Shown: one piece after another, positions 32,273-38,679 of the stretch
Position numbering within the stretch: position 1 is the stretch's first letter
How the letters are laid out: the number at the start of each line of letters is the position of its first letter
Origin: a virus
Direction: 5' to 3' (one strand)
DNA: 42,919 bases
IMG/VR virus record: IMGVR_UViG_3300047375_000029
Location: 1-42,919 of that record
Program-made: the position numbers and the translations under genes
The notes under the pieces: model-generated
Told to the model about the DNA's origin: nothing
What the model saw: only the letters and a program-made list of their open reading frames with translations
Databases searched by the model: none

Positions 32273-32308
32273 AACGCCGTTTGGTCTTAGGACTAGACGG
32301 CGTTTTTT
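32273..32308 (+). terminator. Early terminator 2
   Basis: AACGCCGT (32273-32280) pairs with ACGGCGTT (32297-32304). GGTC/GACT can extend the inside of the hairpin. A T run occupies 32303-32308. It is the strongest hairpin of the early region. Confidence 0.85.
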
Positions 32309-32312
32309 ATTT

Positions 32313-32325
32313 ATCAACAATCAAC
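32313..32325 (+). promoter_or_regulatory. Shared leader motif, copy 3
   Basis: ATCAACAATCAAC lies directly after early terminator 2 and before the CGGAG ribosome binding site of the gene at 32337. The order terminator, motif, ribosome binding site repeats that of copy 2. Confidence 0.6.
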
Positions 32326-32336
32326 GGAGTAAAATT

Positions 32337-32543
32337 ATGGCAGATTACAGAGTAGAAATAGAGGCAGTTCAAATCATACATGTTGAAGCAAACAGTGCTG
32401 AAGAAGCAAAAGAAAAAGTAAAATTGTCAGGGTTAGATTGGCAAACAACACACCCTGAAGATTTTTCAAATGGTTGTACTGCTAATTATCATTATGAACA
32501 GTGTGATTTTGATAAAGCTAAAGTGACTAACGAAGACGAATAA
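32337..32543 (+). CDS. Small early protein, 68 aa
   Basis: The ATG at 32337 has GGAG 9 bases upstream; the open frame extends further 5' through the terminator but has no suitable start there. The sequence ADYRVEIEAVQIIHVEANSA followed by EEAKEKVKLSGLDW resembles short proteins in which a beta strand pair precedes an 'A.SAEEA...' helix, a common phage pattern. It is acidic at the C-terminus. Its stop overlaps the next ATG. Confidence 0.65.
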   Translation: MADYRVEIEAVQIIHVEANSAEEAKEKVKLSGLDWQTTHPEDFSNGCTANYHYEQCDFDKAKVTNEDE

Positions 32544-32719
32544 TGTCAGGGTTTAAATCTTATAAAATACGAGACGGCGTTCATATCCCTTCCAAGAAAT
32601 ACAAGGAGGGGTGGGACGCTATATTTAGCAAAAAGAAACCAACTAAAGGACTAGACGGCGAAAATAAAAAAAGCAAAACTGATGAGGCTTCAATAGCTGA
32701 AATGCCGTCTAAAGACTAG
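32543..32719 (+). CDS. Small early protein, 58 aa
   Basis: The ATG shares a base with the preceding TAA. The product begins SGFKSYKIRDGVHIPSKKYK, has EGWDAIFSKKKPTKG and ends in a Lys/Ser/Glu-rich tail. It is strongly basic, with no recognised family. Its last codons form part of a hairpin that may act as terminator. The codons for GLDGE contain an exact 14-base copy of part of terminator 2. Confidence 0.55.
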   Translation: MSGFKSYKIRDGVHIPSKKYKEGWDAIFSKKKPTKGLDGENKKSKTDEASIAEMPSKD

Positions 32720-32728
32720 ACGGTGTAT
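32704..32728 (+). terminator. Hairpin at the end of the early gene group
   Basis: GCCGTCTA (32704-32711) pairs with TAGACGGT (32717-32724) around a 5-base loop; the stop codon lies in the 3' arm. Only a short ATTTT follows, so termination may be weak. Confidence 0.55.
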
Positions 32729-32761
32729 TTTGCATGTTAATAACGCATAAATTCTTCTTGT

Positions 32762-32804
32762 ACATACTATGTGTAACAGGATAGTAATTTAGAATTGTTA
32801 TAAT
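32762..32804 (+). promoter_or_regulatory. Host-type promoter with extended -10 and inverted repeat
   Basis: TGTTATAAT at 32796-32804 is a full extended -10 (TGnTATAAT). No good -35 is visible at 16-18 bases. ACATA-C-TATGT (32762-32772) upstream is a perfect inverted repeat and may be an operator. It would drive the mini-genes and regulator that follow. Confidence 0.6.
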
Positions 32805-32827
32805 ATAACGCAAAAGAAAGGAGGAAT

Positions 32828-32920
32828 ATGCCGACACTTGGTCAATTAGGGTCATTTCATGGTAAAGGCAAATCATGGTGGTTATGCCAACTATTAATAC
32901 ACAACACAATTAATAATTAA
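32828..32920 (+). CDS. Mini-protein or leader peptide, 30 aa
   Basis: A near-perfect AAGGAGG ribosome binding site lies 5 bases before the ATG, the strongest in this region. The 30 residues begin PTLGQLGSFHGKGKSWWLCQ and have no recognised domain. Directly downstream of the extended -10 promoter, it could be a small regulatory protein or a leader peptide. It is too short for confident calling. Confidence 0.5.
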   Translation: MPTLGQLGSFHGKGKSWWLCQLLIHNTINN

Positions 32921-32933
32921 CGAAAGGATAATT

Positions 32934-33062
32934 ATGTATATAAATTTTATTCTTTTTAAAGTGTATATTGAAAAATATAATAATTGGAGTAATCTCAACG
33001 TGAGTAAGGATAAATACGAGACTATAATAGATTTTGGAAAATATAGGTTGTATTTGTCTTAA
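32934..33062 (+). CDS. Small protein before the regulator, 42 aa
   Basis: AAAGGA lies 7 bases before the ATG. The product is aromatic and basic (MYINFILFKVYIEKYNNWSN near the start). No family is recognised. Its stop lies just before the inverted repeat upstream of the winged-helix regulator, so it is probably cotranscribed with it. Confidence 0.45.
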   Translation: MYINFILFKVYIEKYNNWSNLNVSKDKYETIIDFGKYRLYLS

Positions 33063-33068
33063 CATTTA

Positions 33069-33095
33069 ACAAAGTGTGTGTTGTGTTCACTTTGT
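33069..33095. promoter_or_regulatory. Inverted repeat, possible operator
   Basis: ACAAAGTG (33069-33076) and CACTTTGT (33088-33095) form perfect 8-base arms 11 bases apart, about two helix turns centre to centre. It lies 36 bases before the regulator ATG and could be its own binding site. Confidence 0.55.
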
Positions 33096-33131
33096 AAAAA
33101 CAAGAGACAACAAAAGAAAGAAGGAAAGACA

Positions 33132-33464
33132 ATGAGTAGCGGATTAAATCTATTAAAAATAATAGAAGAAATGCGAAAGTTTGATACACAAATTGAAGCA
33201 CAGGCTGTTGCTGTGTTTTTCTTTGTAGCGATACATGGTGGACGAGACGGAGTTGCCATGCAAACGATAAGTGAAGAATTAGACATAGCTCAATCTTCAG
33301 TGTCACGAAATGTCTACAAGTTAGGAGACATTAACAGGCACAAAAAGATTGGAATAGGTCTATTAGAGACTTTTGAAGACCCAATGGAAAGACGTAGAAA
33401 ACTTGTGCGTCTTACATCAAAAGGCAAGAGGGTTCACAGTACCCTTTTGAGTTGGGTTAAATAA
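33132..33464 (+). CDS. Winged-helix (MarR-like) transcription regulator, 110 aa
   Basis: Residues 42-63 (AMQTISEELDIAQSSVSRNVYKL) form a helix-turn-helix with the recognition helix SSVSRNVYKL. Residues about 85-97 (MERRRKLVRLTSKGK) form the basic wing with the RxxxVxLTxKGK signature of MarR proteins. The length is somewhat short for MarR (about 140), with reduced dimer helices. The ATG at 33132 follows an AAGGAAAG ribosome binding site. It lies between a perfect inverted repeat and the integrase gene, so control of integrase or lysogeny is the natural inference. A DNA-binding role is likely; the target is unknown. Confidence 0.8.
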   Translation: MSSGLNLLKIIEEMRKFDTQIEAQAVAVFFFVAIHGGRDGVAMQTISEELDIAQSSVSRNVYKLGDINRHKKIGIGLLETFEDPMERRRKLVRLTSKGKRVHSTLLSWVK

Positions 33465-33485
33465 CAATGAAAAGCGGAGGTACTA

Positions 33486-34358
33486 ATGCAACAACGAAAT
33501 ATAAAGTTGTTATCGGAGATACACCGCAAATTAACACTTAAAGGTTGGGAAAAGTTGCAATCTAAACGAGCCGAGAAAGTTATTGAAATGCTTGGTAAGG
33601 GTATGCTTGTAACTGAAGTCAACGACAGCCACATTGAGAACCTTGTGGACACGTTAGAAGACAGGGGTTTTGCTCCTGCTACTATCAATCGTTATCTTTC
33701 ATCAATCAGTAAGATGTTAAGGTTTGCTAATCAGAGACAGTCTATCTATCATCTTGATAGAATGCCTCATATTGATTGGCAAAAAGAAGACAATGGTAGA
33801 GAACGATACCTTGAACCAATGGAAGAGCAAGAAATTATCAGATTGTTAACCGAGTGGAATATGGTTGACTATTTGGAATTTTATTTGTTCTTAATTGATA
33901 CAGGTATGAGACTAGGCGAGGCGTTATCTATTAAGAAGTTAATGGTACATAACAACAATGGAAACTATGTTGTTAACTTACCTGCTAGTGTCACAAAGAA
34001 TGGTGAACCTAGAGGTATACCACTGACAGAACGTGCAAAGTCTATTGTTCTTAAATTGTTAATAAAAGCGGAAAGAAACGACCTTGTGTTTTCACATCTA
34101 AAGTATTGGACTTGTGAGAATACTTGGAGACGTTTGCGTAAGGCAATGAACCTTGAAGACGACAAAGAGTTTGTCATTCATTGCTTGAGGCACACTTGTG
34201 CAACACGTTTGGCTCAATCAGGTAAGGTTGAATTACACATGATAGGTCAAATGTTAGGTCACAAGTCGTGGAAGATGATAAAGCGGTACTCTCATTTAAT
34301 ACCGAATAATTTAATGGGAGCAGTAAATGTTTTAAACGGAATAAATAAATCCGCTTAA
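33486..34358 (+). CDS. int: Tyrosine integrase, 290 aa
   Basis: This is a phage-type tyrosine recombinase for integration into the host chromosome. The complete catalytic set is visible: Arg142 (DTGMRLGEAL), Lys171 (SVTKNGEPRGIPL), His232 and Arg235 (HCLRHTCATRLA), His259 (MLGHKSW) and the nucleophile Tyr268 (MIKRYSHL). The N-terminal part (about 40-95) contains the core-binding SAM-like domain (ATINRYLSSISKMLRFA). Size is typical. It follows the regulator by about 20 bases with a GGAGG-like site, and the attP core lies about 80 bases after its stop, the usual arrangement. Confidence 0.95.
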   Translation: MQQRNIKLLSEIHRKLTLKGWEKLQSKRAEKVIEMLGKGMLVTEVNDSHIENLVDTLEDRGFAPATINRYLSSISKMLRFANQRQSIYHLDRMPHIDWQKEDNGRERYLEPMEEQEIIRLLTEWNMVDYLEFYLFLIDTGMRLGEALSIKKLMVHNNNGNYVVNLPASVTKNGEPRGIPLTERAKSIVLKLLIKAERNDLVFSHLKYWTCENTWRRLRKAMNLEDDKEFVIHCLRHTCATRLAQSGKVELHMIGQMLGHKSWKMIKRYSHLIPNNLMGAVNVLNGINKSA

Positions 34359-34372
34359 ACATAAGTAGTGAT

Positions 34373-34507
34373 ATGAGGATAGTTGGAAAGTTAGTAATGA
34401 CAATGTTAGTAATAATGGCGTATTCAGGTGTGCATAGGTGCAATAGGATTTGCAATCCTCTGCGTAACCATTCCGCCACGTTGCCCCAACATTGTTTTTA
34501 CAAGTAA
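34373..34507 (+). CDS. Candidate small protein spanning the attachment core, 44 aa
   Basis: The frame reads MRIVGKLVMTMLVIMAYSGV, a hydrophobic signal-like start, then HRCNRICNPLRNHSATLPQH. The second half is encoded by the tRNA-like attachment core. Ribosome binding signal is weak. If real, integration would exchange its C-terminus. The frame may also be fortuitous. Confidence 0.3.
   Translation: MRIVGKLVMTMLVIMAYSGVHRCNRICNPLRNHSATLPQHCFYK
34437..34485 (-). other. attP: attP core: 5' part of a tRNA-Cys-like sequence
   Basis: Read on the minus strand from 34485, the sequence has GGCAACG (5' acceptor strand), TG, a D arm with GCG/CGC stem and GGTTA loop, and an anticodon arm GAGGATTGCAAATCCT with anticodon GCA (Cys). 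After about position 48 it stops resembling a tRNA: no GGTTC T-arm and no 3' acceptor strand follow. A truncated tRNA next to an integrase gene is the classic form of a phage attachment site; a host tRNA-Cys gene is the inferred target. Confidence 0.8.
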
Positions 34508-34586
34508 ACTCAACGACTATTCTCTATCACAAGCAAAACAAAATAGCAAAGGAGTGAACCTAATTTGTAGGTCATTCCGCAGTTGC

Positions 34587-34600
34587 ATCAATCAACAAAC
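34587..34600 (+). promoter_or_regulatory. Shared leader motif, copy 4
   Basis: ATCAATCAACAAAC stands just before the TGGAG ribosome binding site of the RNA polymerase gene; the first ten bases match copies 1 and 2. Confidence 0.5.
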
Positions 34601-34610
34601 TGGAGAATAC

Positions 34611-37055
34611 ATGAAGATATTAGAAATAATGCCGACTTACCAAGACCAAGTACAAACCGAGAAGATGTCCGCCGAGCTTGGCATGAACAGGACAAATAAG
34701 AGGAGGCTCTCTCACATTGAACGTGAAGAAGAAAGCGTCACATCTTACGGAAAAGTTATTGTAGCAAATACAATACGTCCACTAGCAATAGCCATTGCTG
34801 AATGGGTTGAACAAGCGTTACCTGAAGTTCATTCTAAAACACCCATTGCTCTCAAATACATATCCCAAGTAGACCCAAAGATAACTGCGTTGATAACTGC
34901 TAAACATGTAATCAATACTATTACTAACACTAAAAATTTGACTGCCTGTGCCATCACTTTAGGTGGTCGTATTGAAACTGAAATTAGTCTTAAAAACTTT
35001 AAAGGACTAAACCCAGAGCTATACGAAACTGTTAAAAAAGATTTAGATAAAAGGTCTTGGAACTATAATTACAAAAGACGTAAGTTAAGAGAAAGTGCCA
35101 AGAGAGATGAAGTTATGAGGTGGGAAGAATGGACTACCACTGAAAGACTACATGTTGGAATGGAGCTTGTGTCTTTATTGATTGAGAGTACAGGTCTTGT
35201 TGAAATAGCTACTGAACAACACAAGCATAAAACTGTCAAAGTTATTAAACAAACGGCTAAAACTAAAGAATGGATAGATAATCGTAATAAGTTTAACGAA
35301 CTACTAAACCCAGAATACCTTTGCATGGTAATGCCTCCAAAATCAGTTATTGATGGGAAGGTAACAGGTCATGGGTATTGGACAAAAGAAATGCCTGAAT
35401 TAGACCTAGTTAAGCAAAAAGGTAAGAAATTTAACAAGGAAATGGAAAACTGTGCCATGCCTGAAGTTACATCTGCGGTTAATCTTATGCAAAGTACAGC
35501 ATATAAGATTAATCCATTTATTCTGTCAGTCATGCAAAATGCTTGGGACAAAGGACTATCTATTGGAGGTATGCCACCAATTAAGAACCTTGATTTACCC
35601 AACAAACCCCATGACATAGAGACTAACCCAGAGGCACTTAAAAAGTTTAAGAAAGATAGTGTTATCATTCACACAGAGAATAACCGAATGGTATCTAAAA
35701 GACTTCTATATGCTAAAATTATATGGTTGGCAGAGAAGTTCAAAGACTATGCTACATTGTATTTTCCATTACAATTAGACTTTAGAGGTAGAGCTTATTG
35801 TGTACCTGCTTTTCTTAACTATCAGTCTATCAATGGTGCAAAAGCATTGCTTAATTTTAGTCAAGGTAAAGCTATCACTAAAGAGAACAGAGGTGTCTTT
35901 TGGTTAGCTGTACATGGTTCTAATATGTGGGGTAATGATAAGGTATCATTTGAGGACAGAGAGAAATGGTCTCACGATAACTTACAATGGATAACTGATT
36001 GTGCTGAAGACCCTATTGCTAATAGACAATGGGAAGACGCAGATAATCCTTTTCAATTTCTAGCATTTTGTGATGAGTGGAAAAGATACCAAGAAACAGG
36101 TGATGGGTTTATCTCTCATATACCTGTCAATGTAGATGGCAGTTGTAATGGATTACAAATCTATTCATTGTTATTGAAAGATAAAGTTGCAGGTAAGCTA
36201 GTTAATTGTTTGCCTAGTGAGATACCACAAGACATCTACCAATTAGTAGCTAACGAAGTAATTAAAACTTTGAAAGTGAAAGCTAGTGAGGGAGACCCAT
36301 TGGCACAGAAATGGTTAGACTATGGTGTTAAGCGTTCAACTTGTAAAAGACCTATTATGACAATCTGTTATGGGTCAACTAGATATTCTTGTACTGACTT
36401 TGTAGTAGAAGATTTAACTAAAAGAAAAGACAAAGGAGAAATGCACCCATTTGATGACATGTTTAAACCTGCAACATATCTGTCTAAAATTATTTGGGCA
36501 AGTATTGGTGAGAACTTAAAATCTGCTAGGGTTGGTATGGATTACTTACAAAACAATGCAAAGGTAATTGCAAAAGAAGGAATACCTATTCACTGGGTTA
36601 CACCTGTAGGCTTTCCTGTGTTTCAATACTATCCTGAAATGAAAAGCAAAAGAGTACGTTCTCATTTAATGGGAGAGGTGTTTGCACCGCAGATAAAAGA
36701 GGAGACAAAAGAAACGGACAAACTTCGAAGCCGTAACGCAGTCGCCGCCAATTATGTTCATAGTTTAGATTCCGCTTGTATGATTAAAACTGTCAATATT
36801 GCAAAAGCAAAAGGTATTGATAATTTTTGTAATGTGCATGATAGCTTTGCAACACATGCGTGTGACATTGATAAGCTAAATGTATCTATCAGAGAAGCCT
36901 TTGTAGAAACCTTTAGCAAAGACTTGTTAGGTACTTTTAAGGTAGATGTAGGAAGATTGTTAGATGATGAGACTAGAGGCAAACTACCTACAATCCCTGA
37001 AAGTGGAGATTTGGAGTTAGATTTACTGTATCAATCCAAGTTTTTCTTTGCCTAA
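34611..37055 (+). CDS. Single-subunit phage RNA polymerase, T7 gp1-like, 814 aa
   Basis: This polymerase transcribes the replication and virion genes from the phage promoter family. The central fold begins at YFPLQLDFRGRAYCVPAFLN (T7 FPYNMDWRGRVY). Motif A is VDGSCNGLQ with the first catalytic Asp (T7 D537). Motif B is KRSTCKRPIMTICYG with the Lys and Tyr of T7 K631/Y639. Motif C is VHDSFATH with the second Asp (T7 D812). The C-terminus ends FFFA, like the FAFA foot of T7. It is shorter than T7 (883 aa). The ATG at 34611 with TGGAG 5 bases upstream is chosen; the frame is open further 5' across the attP core, but those codons have no good start. The leader contains shared motif copy 4. Confidence 0.97.
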   Translation: MKILEIMPTYQDQVQTEKMSAELGMNRTNKRRLSHIEREEESVTSYGKVIVANTIRPLAIAIAEWVEQALPEVHSKTPIALKYISQVDPKITALITAKHVINTITNTKNLTACAITLGGRIETEISLKNFKGLNPELYETVKKDLDKRSWNYNYKRRKLRESAKRDEVMRWEEWTTTERLHVGMELVSLLIESTGLVEIATEQHKHKTVKVIKQTAKTKEWIDNRNKFNELLNPEYLCMVMPPKSVIDGKVTGHGYWTKEMPELDLVKQKGKKFNKEMENCAMPEVTSAVNLMQSTAYKINPFILSVMQNAWDKGLSIGGMPPIKNLDLPNKPHDIETNPEALKKFKKDSVIIHTENNRMVSKRLLYAKIIWLAEKFKDYATLYFPLQLDFRGRAYCVPAFLNYQSINGAKALLNFSQGKAITKENRGVFWLAVHGSNMWGNDKVSFEDREKWSHDNLQWITDCAEDPIANRQWEDADNPFQFLAFCDEWKRYQETGDGFISHIPVNVDGSCNGLQIYSLLLKDKVAGKLVNCLPSEIPQDIYQLVANEVIKTLKVKASEGDPLAQKWLDYGVKRSTCKRPIMTICYGSTRYSCTDFVVEDLTKRKDKGEMHPFDDMFKPATYLSKIIWASIGENLKSARVGMDYLQNNAKVIAKEGIPIHWVTPVGFPVFQYYPEMKSKRVRSHLMGEVFAPQIKEETKETDKLRSRNAVAANYVHSLDSACMIKTVNIAKAKGIDNFCNVHDSFATHACDIDKLNVSIREAFVETFSKDLLGTFKVDVGRLLDDETRGKLPTIPESGDLELDLLYQSKFFFA

Positions 37056-37072
37056 ACCTATGCACTGTCGGA

Positions 37073-37092
37073 TAGTAAAGTTACACTATTAG
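37073..37092 (+). promoter_or_regulatory. Phage RNA polymerase promoter, copy D
   Basis: TAGTAAAGTTACACTATTAG lies in the 90-base gap after the RNA polymerase gene and before the SSB gene, where T7 has phi2.5. It would be the first promoter read by the newly made polymerase for replication genes. Confidence 0.8.
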
Positions 37093-37095
37093 TAA

Positions 37096-37107
37096 ATCAA
37101 CAATCAA
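37096..37107 (+). promoter_or_regulatory. Shared leader motif, copy 5
   Basis: ATCAACAATCAA begins four bases after promoter copy D, so it would be at the extreme 5' end of that transcript, about 40 bases before the SSB ATG. Confidence 0.55.
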
Positions 37108-37145
37108 AAGAGAAAACACAGAGAACAACAACAATAAGGAAAACT

Positions 37146-37769
37146 ATGAGTAAACAAACATATAACAAGATTGTAACACCTGTAGGTGTATCACAATATT
37201 GTTGGTTAAATACGCCAGATACTAAATTTGATAAAGAGAATGGTGGTCACTTTAAGACTAACCTAATTATCAAAGGGTCTGACGCACAATCACTCATTAA
37301 ATCTGTTAATGATGAGATGAAAGTATCTTTAGAAATGGCAAAAGAAAAGTCTAAAGGTAAACCCCCAAAAACAGCAAACATGCCTTTTGAAGAAGAGTAT
37401 GTAGAAGGTAAACCAACTGGAAACATAATCTTTAAATTCAAAGCTAAAGCAAAAATTATGATGAAGTCTGGTGACGTAATAGACATCAAGATACCAATTT
37501 TTGATAGCAAAGGAACACCTATGAAAGAGCAAGTATGGTCAGGTTCAGAAATGAAAGTTTCTGCTGACATGATACCTTACTACACCGCAATGGCGGGAGC
37601 AGGTGTTTCATTGAGATTAAAGGCAGTGCAGATAACTAAATTAGTTGAAGGCGGAGCAGGTGCAGGAGCAAAAGGGCATGGCTTTGAAGAAATTAAAGAT
37701 GGTTATGTTGCACCAGAAGTCGATAAAACATTTGAGAATGAAGTACAGCCGAGCAACACTGACTTCTAA
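37146..37769 (+). CDS. Single-stranded DNA-binding protein, T7 gp2.5-like, 207 aa
   Basis: This protein coats ssDNA during replication and recombination. Place (after RNA polymerase, before endonuclease I), size (T7 gp2.5 is 232 aa) and the beta-rich core (GNIIFKFKAKAKIMMKSGDV, VSLRLKAVQITKLVE) fit the gp2.5 family. After a Gly/Ala-rich linker (GGAGAGAKGHG) comes an acidic C-terminus ending NTDF. The terminal Phe is as in T7, where it contacts polymerase and primase. An AAGGAAAAC ribosome binding site precedes the ATG. Confidence 0.88.
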   Translation: MSKQTYNKIVTPVGVSQYCWLNTPDTKFDKENGGHFKTNLIIKGSDAQSLIKSVNDEMKVSLEMAKEKSKGKPPKTANMPFEEEYVEGKPTGNIIFKFKAKAKIMMKSGDVIDIKIPIFDSKGTPMKEQVWSGSEMKVSADMIPYYTAMAGAGVSLRLKAVQITKLVEGGAGAGAKGHGFEEIKDGYVAPEVDKTFENEVQPSNTDF

Positions 37770-38154
37770 TCAAGTAGGACTTAAATATGGTTTTAGGTCT
37801 GGGCTAGAAATAGCTATCTCACAAGAGTTAGACGCTAATAGTGTAAAGTATGATTATGAGAAGGTTAAATTAACTTATGTTAAACCACAGAAAGCTCATT
37901 CTTATACCCCAGACTTTTACCTTAAAGAACAAAACATTTTTATAGAAACAAAAGGATTGTTTACATCAGCAGACAGACAGAAAATGCGTCTTGTCAAAGA
38001 ACAACACCCAGAGAAAGACATTAGATTTGTCTTTAGTAATTCACGAAGCAGAATATCAAAAAAATCTTCAACGACTTACGCTATGTGGTGTGAGAAGTAT
38101 GGTTTTAAATATGCTGACAAACATATCCCATTGGAGTGGTTAAATGGACAATAA
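37738..38154 (+). CDS. Endonuclease I (Holliday junction resolvase), T7 gp3-like, 138 aa
   Basis: This is a junction-resolving nuclease that trims replication intermediates and breaks host DNA. Catalytic residues match T7: Glu24 in FRSGLE, Asp59 in YTPDF, Glu70 and Lys72 in IETKGL. The segments LVKEQHPEKDIRFVFSNSRS and CEKYGFKYADKHIPLEWL are also close to T7 gp3 (149 aa). The start at 37738 gives the family's usual N-terminal length; an upstream start would add about 30 residues lying wholly in the SSB gene. It overlaps SSB by 32 bases and the next gene by 11. Confidence 0.93.
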   Translation: MKYSRATLTSNQVGLKYGFRSGLEIAISQELDANSVKYDYEKVKLTYVKPQKAHSYTPDFYLKEQNIFIETKGLFTSADRQKMRLVKEQHPEKDIRFVFSNSRSRISKKSSTTYAMWCEKYGFKYADKHIPLEWLNGQ

Positions 38155-38578
38155 TTATAGAACAAGAACTGATTATATTGTTGTTCATTCAACTAAAACT
38201 AAATCTAATCAAGACTTAAATGCAAAGGATATAACTTTGCTACACAGGAAAGAAGGTTTCTTTCATAACGCTTTTCATTTTATAATTAAAAGAGATGGTA
38301 CAATAGAAGAAGGAAGACCAGAAGATATGTCTGGTGCAATATTACCTATAAACCAACCTTTAATTACTAACCAAAATTCCATAGCGATAGCTTTAGTCGG
38401 CGGATTAGCTGATGATGGAAAAAGTCTCGACACTAACTTCACATACCTACAATACGCATCTTTGCGTGAACTTGTAAAAAGGTTGAAAAAGAAGTACAAA
38501 GTTGAGGTAGTGGGTTGCAGAAATGCAATTAACTCTAAATCGTGTATGTCTTTTGACGTACTGTCGATTGTTGATTGA
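38144..38578 (+). CDS. T7 lysozyme (gp3.5)-like amidase homologue, probably inactive, 144 aa
   Basis: The fold is clearly that of T7 gp3.5: YIVVHSTKT at 11-19, FHFIIKRDGTIEEGRPED at 44-61, NSIAIALVGGLADDGK and a C-terminal KSCMSFD. In T7 this N-acetylmuramoyl-L-alanine amidase has zinc ligands H17, H122 and C130 and catalytic Y46 and K128. Here His15, Lys132 and Cys134 remain, but the H122 position is Arg126 and the Y46 position is Phe44; no other His is near the C-terminus. Amidase activity is thus probably lost, while the second gp3.5 function, binding and restraining the phage RNA polymerase, may persist. Place between endonuclease I and primase-helicase is as in T7. Confidence 0.88.
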   Translation: MDNNYRTRTDYIVVHSTKTKSNQDLNAKDITLLHRKEGFFHNAFHFIIKRDGTIEEGRPEDMSGAILPINQPLITNQNSIAIALVGGLADDGKSLDTNFTYLQYASLRELVKRLKKKYKVEVVGCRNAINSKSCMSFDVLSIVD

Positions 38579-38579
38579 G

Positions 38580-38609
38580 ACGCTCCTAGTTAGAAATAGC
38601 TAGGGGCGT
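38580..38609 (+). terminator. Hairpin after the gp3.5-like gene
   Basis: ACGCTCCTAG (38580-38589) pairs with CTAGGGGCGT (38600-38609) over 10 bp with one G-T pair. A short TTCGTATTT follows. Confidence 0.6.
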
Positions 38610-38620
38610 TTCGTATTTAT

Positions 38621-38650
38621 GAGGTAGTAGAGGGAGACTGAAACTACCTC
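38621..38650 (+). other. Second hairpin before the primase-helicase gene
   Basis: GAGGTAGT (38621-38628) pairs with ACTACCTC (38643-38650); TTT follows. It lies 30 bases before the full-length primase ATG, so it may influence translation as well as transcription. Confidence 0.5.
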
Positions 38651-38679
38651 TTTCCCCAATATATCACCCAAAAAATTTT

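Noticed and set aside
33078-33131. Earlier start for the winged-helix regulator
   Set aside because: It would begin inside the inverted repeat and has no ribosome binding site, while ATG 33132 follows AAGGAAAG.
34437-34485. A functional phage-encoded tRNA-Cys
   Set aside because: No T arm and no 3' acceptor strand follow the anticodon arm, so it cannot fold as a full tRNA; attachment core fits better.
34428-34610. RNA polymerase start further upstream
   Set aside because: The frame is open across the attP core, but the added codons are tRNA-derived and have no proper ribosome binding site. ATG 34611 has TGGAG at correct distance.
37645-37737. Longer N-terminus for endonuclease I
   Set aside because: It would overlap SSB by more than 120 bases and exceed the length of T7 gp3; ATG 37738 fits the family.
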